Positions 7,497-14,665 of a stretch of DNA of 24,078 nt are shown here, piece after piece (within the stretch, counting starts at the first letter, position 1; each line of letters starts with the position of its first letter). This DNA is from QQUD01 sp039029915 (GTDB lineage Bacteria > Chloroflexota > Anaerolineae > Promineifilales > Promineifilaceae). The stretch is from assembly GCA_039029915.1 (NCBI GenBank), contig JBCCFD010000071.1:1-24078 (forward strand), given 5' to 3'. A program made the position numbers and the translations under genes. The notes under the pieces were generated by a model. The model ran no database searches and had not been told where the DNA came from. It saw only the letters and a list, made by a program, of their open reading frames with translations.

Positions 7497-8552
7497 TCAG
7501 CTCTTATTTCTGCCGGGACCAGATATGCCGGGTTGCAAGTTTGGGTACTTATAATCATGAAGATGGAGGTCTTCATTTTTACTAGTAATCCGTGCTCCAA
7601 TCGGATCAGAAACCGTGGCATCATATTGTCCGCTAAAGTAGCCAACTTCGCTTAACAAACGGGTCCGAACTTCTTGACTCTTGAGTGACCCTTTTAAAAA
7701 GCCATAAATGCCAATACCTGTTAGACTCGCTCCCCATGCTGAGACCTGCTCTTTTTCAAAAACGTCGAAAATTTTAGAGCTAATATCTGGCTCAATGTGC
7801 CATGCATTTTGTTCAACTAGTGCTTTTTGATTCATCTGAATAAGCTGCATTAAAGCAGTCGCAAACGTGTCAAAGTCGTCTTGTTCGAGAGCAGGCCACA
7901 GCCGTTCCATCATGATTTGGCCTGACTCAACGGGTATATGAGAAACGGCCGTTTTCATCAGCTTTAGTCGATCCATCTCAATTGACTCTGGTGTGTTGGC
8001 TGGAACTTTTGGAAAATGAAACACAAACGCCCACGCCAAATGGCTTCGATGCTCGAGAGTATGATGTTTGAGTAGAGCTGGTGGTTTCCCGTTTGGACCC
8101 TCTTCCAACTCTACAATCAAAAAGCCCCCTTTTTGATATCCCCAATACGCCAAAGGATCATTTTTTGCAACTTGCACATGTGAATCTAATGTAGCCACAT
8201 CCTCAAAAGCATGATCGTTGGCCCACGCGACTGCTTGAGCAGCTCCTAACGCAAGCATCGAATCCGACCCGAAGCCAACCATTGAAGGGGATGTATTATC
8301 GATTTTTATTTCAACGGGCTGAGAAGCACCGCTGCTTTTGGCATATTTATTGGCATTCGCTCGAGCTACATCTGCTCGTGGACCATAGACTGTCATTTCT
8401 TTGTGCTTTGCTACAAAAAAATGAATTGGGGGATGCTGTAACGCCACCCCAAGCAGGACAGGTTTTATAACACCATCGACATCAATTTGACCTAAGGCCA
8501 AAGGCAAAACGGCAGGAATACCCATCTCAATATGCGTGTTGTTTTTCTTCAC
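7497..8552 (-). CDS. GHMP-superfamily protein resembling beta-ribofuranosylaminobenzene 5'-phosphate synthase
   Basis: The 351-residue product follows the layout of beta-RFAP synthase-like GHMP proteins: a start resembling the family's sugar-phosphate site (IEMGIPAVLPLALGQIDVDG, 8-27), a GVALQHPP segment (35-42), a glycine/serine loop VGFGSDSMLALG (92-103) in place of the canonical GLGSGT/GLGSSAA, and YWGYQKGGFLIVE (136-148) matching the conserved aromatic-GGF stretch. Family members catalyse the first step of tetrahydromethanopterin synthesis in archaea and some methylotrophs; others are uncharacterised. The loop is diverged, so catalysis is uncertain. The start is GTG with GAGGT six bases upstream; the in-frame ATG at residue 10 has no better site. 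It is divergent from the MFS gene and stands alone on its strand. Confidence 0.6.
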   Translation of the reverse strand: MKKNNTHIEMGIPAVLPLALGQIDVDGVIKPVLLGVALQHPPIHFFVAKHKEMTVYGPRADVARANANKYAKSSGASQPVEIKIDNTSPSMVGFGSDSMLALGAAQAVAWANDHAFEDVATLDSHVQVAKNDPLAYWGYQKGGFLIVELEEGPNGKPPALLKHHTLEHRSHLAWAFVFHFPKVPANTPESIEMDRLKLMKTAVSHIPVESGQIMMERLWPALEQDDFDTFATALMQLIQMNQKALVEQNAWHIEPDISSKIFDVFEKEQVSAWGASLTGIGIYGFLKGSLKSQEVRTRLLSEVGYFSGQYDATVSDPIGARITSKNEDLHLHDYKYPNLQPGISGPGRNKS

Positions 8553-8943
8553 TAAAATACCTCTTTTGCAATTGACTTAGTCAGAACTTACTCACCCTGT
8601 AATGCCCCAAAAACTATTGAGGCGCTTATCAAAAGGTGAAGGGCGTACCTTCGACGGACTTAACCCTAACTGTTTGTGTAAGTCCTATTCGTGCTACAAC
8701 GAGATTTCAATTTGCCATAAATCGGGCGCATTATATTGGATGCTTTCCAGTTGTCAAAGTAAAAAATGACCTAATCCAATTGAGCTAAAAGCGATTACCA
8801 TATTCTTTTCCACTCGACTTCTACTCATTTGCCTAATGATTGAGCCAAACCATTAGGCATAACCAATAGTGAGAATGCCTTCTATTTTTCGCCCCCCTCC
8901 TTTACAATTCTCGATTATCTAACTATTTGGTGATATCAAATTT
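8553..8943. other. 391-bp divergent intergenic region (GHMP-like gene / MFS cluster)
   Basis: This region must contain promoters for the minus-strand GHMP-like gene and the plus-strand metabolic cluster. I see no gene. The only strong structure is the inverted repeat at 8830-8859. The MFS start has only a weak ribosome site (GGTGAT nine bases upstream). Confidence 0.5.
8830..8859. promoter_or_regulatory. 9-bp inverted repeat upstream of the MFS cluster, candidate operator
   Basis: TGCCTAATG (8830-8838) and CATTAGGCA (8851-8859) are perfect complements with a 12-nt spacer, about 85 nt before the MFS start. No T run follows, so a terminator is unlikely; an operator or leader hairpin fits better. 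Confidence 0.4.
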
Positions 8944-10461
8944 ATGCGATCAACTCGATTTGTTGAAGCGATGGTGCTAACCATTGCTATTTTGAGCTCA
9001 GGGGTCGTTTTCTTAGACCAAACTGCAGTCAACGTTGCCTTGCCAGCTATCCAAACGGCACTAAACGCTGATTTTGGTGCACTTCAATGGATATTAGATA
9101 TTTACCTCTTGGTGCTGTCTGTGCTTATGCTGATTGGGGGTGTGTTAGGAGACATTTACGGCCGTGTTCGTGTTTATGTCATTGGCATGGTCATTTTTGC
9201 CTTGGCTTCGATTGTTTGTGGCCTTGCACCTGATACAGGTTGGCTTATTACGGGTCGCTTTTTTCAGGGGGTGGGTGGTGCCCTCATCGCCCCAGCAGGA
9301 CTGGCCATTATTAGTGCCGTTATCCCGCCCGATCGTAGAGGCCGCATGCTCGGCATTTGGGGAACATTCTCACCCTTGATTACTGTTTCTGGCCCATTGG
9401 TTGGAGGATGGCTTGTCGATAATGTTAGCTGGCGCGCCATCTTCTTTATAAATATTCCCCTCTGCTTTTTAGCAACACTCATTGCCCATTTTTATGTTCC
9501 CGAAAATAGAGATGAGACCGCTTCCCGTCAACTCGACTGGATGGGTGTTGTGACTTTGATGTTCGGGCTAACCGGTGTCCTTGTCGGTTTAATTGAAGGC
9601 CCTCACTTTGGCTGGCGGTCTCCGCTGGTGTTGGGAGGTTTTATTATCGGCGTTTTAGGGCTTATTGCTTTTGTGTGGACAGAATCACGCGTTGAAAACC
9701 CTTTAATCCCGCTTTCTCTGTTTAAAATACGGCCGTTTACCGGTGTCAATCTATTAACCGTCATTATGTTTGCTGGTTTAGGTGGCCCCTTTTTCTTTTT
9801 GACCCTCAATTTTCAGCAGGTGCAGGGATATTCAGCCGCCCATGCTGGGCTAGCTACGATACCGACAACCATCGCTATATTTCTACTATCCCGCTTCGTC
9901 GGTCAGCTAGCTGACAAATATAGCCCTCGCCCCATTCTAATTTTAGCTACCTTGCTGATGATGACGGGGTTTTTCATGTTTTCTCGCATCGGCATCGATG
10001 AACCTTATTGGACCGTTTGGTTCCCCGCCATTTTAGTTTACGGCCTAGGGCTAGCCACAATGGTTGTTCCATTAACGACGATCGCACTTGGTGCATTACC
10101 ACAGCGGCAGTCTGGCATTGCGTCTGGCATCAACAACGCCGCCTCCCGAATAGGACAAATGCTGTCGGTGGCTATCTTTGGTGGCGTCATGGTAAACCAG
10201 TTTCGGGTTAGCCTAATCAATCAAAGCGATGTGCTTGGCATTCCGAAAAATGTTCGAGACAATTTAGCGACGCAGGCTCGCAGCTTGGGTAATTTACAGC
10301 CACCGGCCGGTTTAGAGCTTGAAGCGGAACAGGCTATTCAGCAAATGATCCGCGTAGCGTTTGTAGATGGCTTTCAACTGGTGATGCTGTTGTCAATGAT
10401 ATTGGTGTTTATCAGTCTAATCATTTTACTGCTCACAATCCCCAAAAGGGTTAGTGACTGA
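8944..10461 (+). CDS. MFS transporter, DHA2 (EmrB/QacA-like, 14-span) family
   Basis: This 505-residue, highly hydrophobic protein shows DHA2 drug:H+ antiporter hallmarks: LDQTAVNVALPAI in the first span (24-36), loop motif A GVLGDIYGRVRV (66-77), and antiporter motif C GPLVGGWL (150-157). Length and the pattern of hydrophobic stretches fit 14 spans. Such proteins export small organic compounds by proton antiport. It opens a plus-strand cluster, ending 22 nt before the MttB-family start; as first gene it may export or take up a substrate or product of the downstream enzymes, which is inference. The ATG at 8944 has only a weak upstream site; an internal Met at residue 10 is possible but would shorten the first span's cytoplasmic lead. 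Confidence 0.9.
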   Translation: MRSTRFVEAMVLTIAILSSGVVFLDQTAVNVALPAIQTALNADFGALQWILDIYLLVLSVLMLIGGVLGDIYGRVRVYVIGMVIFALASIVCGLAPDTGWLITGRFFQGVGGALIAPAGLAIISAVIPPDRRGRMLGIWGTFSPLITVSGPLVGGWLVDNVSWRAIFFINIPLCFLATLIAHFYVPENRDETASRQLDWMGVVTLMFGLTGVLVGLIEGPHFGWRSPLVLGGFIIGVLGLIAFVWTESRVENPLIPLSLFKIRPFTGVNLLTVIMFAGLGGPFFFLTLNFQQVQGYSAAHAGLATIPTTIAIFLLSRFVGQLADKYSPRPILILATLLMMTGFFMFSRIGIDEPYWTVWFPAILVYGLGLATMVVPLTTIALGALPQRQSGIASGINNAASRIGQMLSVAIFGGVMVNQFRVSLINQSDVLGIPKNVRDNLATQARSLGNLQPPAGLELEAEQAIQQMIRVAFVDGFQLVMLLSMILVFISLIILLLTIPKRVSD

Positions 10462-10483
10462 TTTTAAAAATGGAGTGAGTCAC

Positions 10484-12013
10484 ATGGGAAAAACGAGAAG
10501 GCGCAATAGACGAACAACAGAAGCTCAAACAATCTCTTGGCTAAAACGGCCGTTTCAACAGCTAAAAAATCCTTTGCCGCCCGTTGAATGGGCCACCTCG
10601 GCTCAAGTTGAGATCATACACAACGCTGCTATGGACATTTTGGAAAACACCGGTATGGCCTTTATGGATTCAGAAGCCCTTGACCATTGGGAGAAAGCTG
10701 GGGCAAAAGTTGATCACAAAGCAGAGCACGTTTGGATTGATAGAGGTCTACTCTTAGAGCTTATTGACAGAGCCCCTTCAAGCTTCACGTGGCACGCTCG
10801 CAATTCAGAGCATAATCTAATCATTGGCGAAAATTACATTAATTTTGCCCCAAATTCAGGTATGCCTTACGTATCCGACCTAGAGCGGGGGCGACGAACT
10901 GGTTCACTTGCTGACTATGAGAAGTTTGTCAAGCTAGCTCAAACCATCCCTTTTTTCCATTTTGCAGGTGGCCCTCTGCTAGAGCCACAAGACCTCCCCA
11001 TTTCGATCCGCCATCTCTATCGGACGCGGCTTATGCTCCAGACAACAAACAAAGCGATTCGCGGTATCGCACACGGCCGTATCATTCCCGAAGACCATAT
11101 CAACATGCTGAAAATTGTGTTTGGCGATCCTTTACCTTCAGCCGTCACGGGGGCCGTTCTTAACGTCACCAGCCCGCTACGTCTTGATGACCGCATGATT
11201 GGGGGGATGGCTGGACTAGCAAAACATAAGCAGGCCATCATCATGACCCCATTCATTATGGCGGGGGCAACGAGTCCAATAACGATGTCGTCTGCTTTAG
11301 CCCAGCAAAACGCCGAGGCGCTTGGGGCAATTGCCTTGACACAGCTTTTTAATCCCGGCACGCCCGTTGTCTATGGGGGGTTTGCCCAAAATGTAGATAT
11401 GCGGTCTGGCAGCCCAGCCTTTGGCGGACCAGAAGGCGCATGGGGTCTGATTGTGGGGGCGCAAATGGCGCGTCGCTACGGTTTACCGTTTCGGGGAAGC
11501 GGCAGCTTAACAAATAGCCCGATTCCTGATGCCCAAGCCGCTTATGAAACACAGTGGACAATGTGGCCCGCCGTCATGGCCCACACGAATGTTATGCTGC
11601 ACTCTGTTGGCTGGCTAGAGGCTGGCTTGGTCGCTTCATTTGAAAAGTTCATTATTGATTGCGAAAATTTAGGCATGTTTACCCACTTTCTGAATGGCTT
11701 TGAAATCTCAGAAGAAAGCGTTGCTACAGATGCTATTGATGAGATTGGTATCGGTGGGCATCATTTTGGCTCAGCACTGACCCAAAATAATTACAAAACA
11801 GCATTTTACGATCCTGTCTTAACTAGCCGGGATGGATTTGAACAGTGGCAAGCGAAGGGGCAGCAGGATAGTTTGGCACGGGCCCATCGCCTCTATAAGC
11901 AAATATTGGCAGCTTATCAACGGCCGTTTTTAGATACGGCCGTTTCTGAAGAGCTAGACGCCTATGTAGAACGTCGAGAAAAAGAGCTGCAGGGCGTTGA
12001 TTTATACCTATAA
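10484..12013 (+). CDS. MttB-family (trimethylamine methyltransferase-like) protein, non-pyrrolysine
   Basis: This 509-residue protein has the length and layout of the MttB superfamily of methylamine/betaine:corrinoid methyltransferases: an N-terminal helical part (ILENTGMAF at 52-60), NFAPNSGMPYVSDLERG (120-136), then a TIM-barrel core with GGFAQNVDMRSGSPAFGGPE (298-317) and a GSALTQNNY stretch (429-437). The frame is open with no in-frame UAG, so it is the non-pyrrolysine type; characterised members include glycine betaine and carnitine demethylases. No corrinoid protein or reactivase lies nearby, so its acceptor is unknown. ATG 10484 has GGAG eight bases upstream; an upstream GTG at 10454 overlapping the MFS stop is less likely. 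The basic N-terminus (KTRRRNRR) is typical of diverged members. Confidence 0.85.
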   Translation: MGKTRRRNRRTTEAQTISWLKRPFQQLKNPLPPVEWATSAQVEIIHNAAMDILENTGMAFMDSEALDHWEKAGAKVDHKAEHVWIDRGLLLELIDRAPSSFTWHARNSEHNLIIGENYINFAPNSGMPYVSDLERGRRTGSLADYEKFVKLAQTIPFFHFAGGPLLEPQDLPISIRHLYRTRLMLQTTNKAIRGIAHGRIIPEDHINMLKIVFGDPLPSAVTGAVLNVTSPLRLDDRMIGGMAGLAKHKQAIIMTPFIMAGATSPITMSSALAQQNAEALGAIALTQLFNPGTPVVYGGFAQNVDMRSGSPAFGGPEGAWGLIVGAQMARRYGLPFRGSGSLTNSPIPDAQAAYETQWTMWPAVMAHTNVMLHSVGWLEAGLVASFEKFIIDCENLGMFTHFLNGFEISEESVATDAIDEIGIGGHHFGSALTQNNYKTAFYDPVLTSRDGFEQWQAKGQQDSLARAHRLYKQILAAYQRPFLDTAVSEELDAYVERREKELQGVDLYL

Positions 12014-12024
12014 AAAGTGAGGCT

Positions 12025-12061
12025 GGAGGGGAATGACAGGCCGTGTTCTCCTCTAAAAATT
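12025..12061 (+). promoter_or_regulatory. Leader with sequestered ribosome site and 7-codon ORF before the PrpD-like gene
   Basis: A strong GGAGGGG site (12025-12031) precedes not the PrpD start but a mini-ORF at 12033-12056 (MTGRVLL, then TAA). GAGGGGA (12026-12032) can pair with TCTCCTC (12048-12054), which would hide the site. The PrpD-like ATG at 12062 lies 5 nt after the mini-ORF stop and has no site of its own. Translation by reinitiation is a reasonable inference. Confidence 0.35.
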
Positions 12062-13384
12062 ATGACGACTCCAATTAATTTTATCCATGATTTAACTTGG
12101 GAAGATATCCCCGAAGCGGTTCGACATCAGGCGAAACGGTGTTTGCTTGACACAATTGGTGTTGCCATTGGGGGAAAACAAACCGAACTATCAAAGATCA
12201 TTTACAGTCATGCGGTCCGCGCTTTTGGGGGGCATGATGACAAACTCTGGTTTGACGGCCGTTCCGTCTCACTCGTAGGGGCAGCTTTAGCCCACGGGAT
12301 GAGCATTGACTCGCTCGATTTGCACGATAGTTGCCGTCCAGTGAAGGGACATGCGGGTGTTGCCCAAATCCCCGCCGCACTAGCCACCCTAGCCTTGAGC
12401 AACAAATCTGTAAGCGGCAAAGAGCTTCTCACCACCTTAACAATGGCCTATGACATCGCCATTCGGACAGGCACAGCTCAGCACAACACCGTTTGTGACT
12501 ACCACACCTCTGGCTCCTGGAACGCCGTAGGGGCGGCCGCCGTCGTATCCCGCCGCATGGGATTATCGACTGAGCAAACGCGCCACGCCTTAGGTATCGC
12601 CGAATATCATGGGCCCCGCTCACAGATGATGCGCGCTATTGACCACCCGGGCATGATTAAGGATGGCTCTGGCTGGGGCGCAATGGCGGGCTTGAGCGCT
12701 GGCTTGCTGGCTGCAGATGGCTTTACAGGTGCACCCGCCATCACCGTTGAAGCAGACGATGTCACGCAATATTGGCAGGATTTAGGGGAGCGCTGGTCTT
12801 TAATGATCCAATATTTCAAACCGTATGCTGTTTGCTATTGGGCTCAACCAGCTTTAGCAGGGGCATTGAAGATTATGTCGGAAAATCAGCTCAAGCATCA
12901 AGACATCACGGCCATACGAGTACACACATTCCACGAATCGTATCGCTTAGCAACTCGGTTTCCGCAAGAAACAGATGAAGCGCAATATAGCCTCCCTTTT
13001 CCGATGGGTGCCCTGTTGGTACACGGCCGTTTAATGCTTGATGAGCTGACCGGAGATAACTTAAGCCACCCAGATGTGCTTCGCTTAAGTGGACTCGTCG
13101 AACTGATTGATGATGATTACTTTAACGATCGCTTTCCAGCTGAACGTTTATCGCGAGTGATCATTGAAACGAAAGACAAAATGCATTATGATTCTGGCGT
13201 AGTCAAGCCACTTTGGGATTTAAGCGCGCCACCCACTGATCAAGCCCTTGTCGATAAATTCCGATCCCTTGCCAATCAATATTTATCATCCAAATCAGCT
13301 GAGCAGCTAGAGAATTTGATCTGGCACCTTGAATCGTTAGACGATGTTTCTGAATTGACAAACTGTTTACAAAAGGCACGTTAA
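12062..13384 (+). CDS. MmgE/PrpD family protein
   Basis: This 440-residue protein belongs to the MmgE/PrpD family, which includes 2-methylcitrate dehydratase, cis-aconitate decarboxylase and many hydratase-like enzymes of unknown substrate. The start FIHDLTWEDIPEAVRHQAKRCLLDTIGVAI is the family's conserved opening; MSIDSLDLHDSCRPVKGHAG (about 80-99) is its D-x-x-D/His active-site region. The frame extends to a GTG at 12017, but that adds residues unlike the family, so ATG 12062 is chosen although it lacks a ribosome site. No other propionate-pathway gene (prpB, prpC) is near, so methylcitrate cycling is not indicated; the context points to dehydration or decarboxylation of another organic acid. 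Its TAA overlaps the next ATG (TAATG), implying coupled translation. Confidence 0.88.
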   Translation: MTTPINFIHDLTWEDIPEAVRHQAKRCLLDTIGVAIGGKQTELSKIIYSHAVRAFGGHDDKLWFDGRSVSLVGAALAHGMSIDSLDLHDSCRPVKGHAGVAQIPAALATLALSNKSVSGKELLTTLTMAYDIAIRTGTAQHNTVCDYHTSGSWNAVGAAAVVSRRMGLSTEQTRHALGIAEYHGPRSQMMRAIDHPGMIKDGSGWGAMAGLSAGLLAADGFTGAPAITVEADDVTQYWQDLGERWSLMIQYFKPYAVCYWAQPALAGALKIMSENQLKHQDITAIRVHTFHESYRLATRFPQETDEAQYSLPFPMGALLVHGRLMLDELTGDNLSHPDVLRLSGLVELIDDDYFNDRFPAERLSRVIIETKDKMHYDSGVVKPLWDLSAPPTDQALVDKFRSLANQYLSSKSAEQLENLIWHLESLDDVSELTNCLQKAR

Positions 13385-14541
13385 TGAACCGACCCTTATC
13401 ACAAAGAATTCAACGCATTGGGAATGCTGGTGCTTTTGGCGTTTGGGAAAAAGCAATGGCCTTAGAGGCTAAAGGTAAAAAAATCATTCATTTGGAAATT
13501 GGGGAGCCTGATTTTGATACACCAGCCCACATTATCGAAACGGCTCATCAATCGATGCGCAACGGCCGTACCCATTACGGCTCGCCGTACGGTGATATGA
13601 CGCTCCGAGAAACGGTAGCTGACTATGTCAAAAAAACTCGGAACACGGCCGTTTCGCCCCAAAACATTGTTATTACGCCAGGGGTTAAAGGGGCCATTGT
13701 CATGTCTCTGTTAACGCTGGTTGAGCATGGGGATAATGTGCTAGTGCCGGCTCCGTACTACCCGCCCTACGCTGAAATTATCCGTTATGCGGGTGGCAAT
13801 ATCATTGAATGTCCCCTAACGGCCGCAGACGGATTTCAGATTAATAAATCACTGCTTGAATCGTATATTACCAAGAAGACGAGGGTCATTTTAATCAATT
13901 CGCCCTGTAATCCGACCGGGGTAATTTTAAATGAGGCTTCCTTAACGGCCGTTGCCGAGCTAGCCCTTGAGCACGACTTGTGGGTCATCAGCGACGAGAT
14001 TTATTATCAGCTCAACTTTACCAGCAGCCCACCCCCATCAATTTTTTCAAACCCAGCGCTCTTAGATCGCACCATTTTGCTTGATGGGTTTAGCAAACCG
14101 TATGCCATGACAGGCTGGCGGCTAGGATTTGGGGTTTTTCCTGAACGCGTCACCAAAGCAATTGCAGATTTGATCGTTAACTACAATTCATGCGTGCCGC
14201 TATTTATTCAAGATGCCGGTGTGGCCGCATTAACAGGCCCACAACAGCCTGCCAAAGTAATGTTAGAAACTTATCGCAAGCGGAGAGACGCCGCTATCGA
14301 AATTATCGACCAAATTCCTAACGTCTCTTATGCGTTTCCAAATGGGGCGTTTTACATCTATCTGGACATTTCCAAAACAGGCAGAAACGCAGAAACGTTT
14401 GCTTATGACTGTTTAGAAGCCGGTGTGGCGCTTTTGCCTCAAGGCCCCAATCACATCCGTGTTGCCTTCACGCAATCAGAATCAGCCATTCGTGAGGGTT
14501 TAAGTAAAATGCAACAAGTTCTCAAAACTAAAATAGTCTAA
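13384..14541 (+). CDS. Class I/II PLP-dependent aminotransferase
   Basis: This 385-residue fold-type I enzyme transfers an amino group between an amino acid and a 2-oxo acid using PLP. Visible landmarks: substrate-loop IGEPDFDTP (39-47), NSPCNPTG (172-179), SDEIYY with the PLP-pyridine Asp (Asp204), the Schiff-base Lys238 within DGFSKPYAMTGWRLGF, and an Arg in the closing HIRVAFT segment for substrate carboxylate. It resembles the bacterial aspartate/alanine aminotransferase (AatA/AspC I-gamma) group, but substrate cannot be assigned. Its ATG overlaps the PrpD-like stop by one base, so the two products are probably made together. Confidence 0.92.
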   Translation: MNRPLSQRIQRIGNAGAFGVWEKAMALEAKGKKIIHLEIGEPDFDTPAHIIETAHQSMRNGRTHYGSPYGDMTLRETVADYVKKTRNTAVSPQNIVITPGVKGAIVMSLLTLVEHGDNVLVPAPYYPPYAEIIRYAGGNIIECPLTAADGFQINKSLLESYITKKTRVILINSPCNPTGVILNEASLTAVAELALEHDLWVISDEIYYQLNFTSSPPPSIFSNPALLDRTILLDGFSKPYAMTGWRLGFGVFPERVTKAIADLIVNYNSCVPLFIQDAGVAALTGPQQPAKVMLETYRKRRDAAIEIIDQIPNVSYAFPNGAFYIYLDISKTGRNAETFAYDCLEAGVALLPQGPNHIRVAFTQSESAIREGLSKMQQVLKTKIV

Positions 14542-14557
14542 AGCAGCACATTCGCTG

Positions 14558-14652
14558 AATGAACGACCCTGACGCAAGCAGACGGGGTATCGAAGCCCAA
14601 AAGGAATTTTTCTCACCACAAGTGGCGGGATATTCAACCCCATGCGGGTAAT
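14558..14652. repeat. 95-bp dispersed intergenic repeat, copy 2
   Basis: It matches copy 1 (229-323) end to end with no gap. The second hairpin keeps the CCACAAGTGG core; the first is partly degraded (ACGCAAGCAG). The last small hairpin differs at three loop-side bases but keeps CCC/GGG. The copy ends two bases before the AAGGA ribosome site of the ThDP enzyme gene, so it occupies the whole spacer between that gene and the aminotransferase gene and may affect its expression. Confidence 0.75.
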
Positions 14653-14665
14653 TAAGGAAAAACCG

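Noticed and set aside
10484..12013. Pyrrolysine-type MttB
   Set aside because: There is no in-frame UAG codon.
12062..13384. Assignment as methylcitrate dehydratase prpD
   Set aside because: No prpB or prpC nearby and the family covers many other reactions.
14642..14665. Upstream ATG for the ThDP enzyme
   Set aside because: It lies inside the 95-bp repeat; ATG 14666 has AAGGA at proper spacing.
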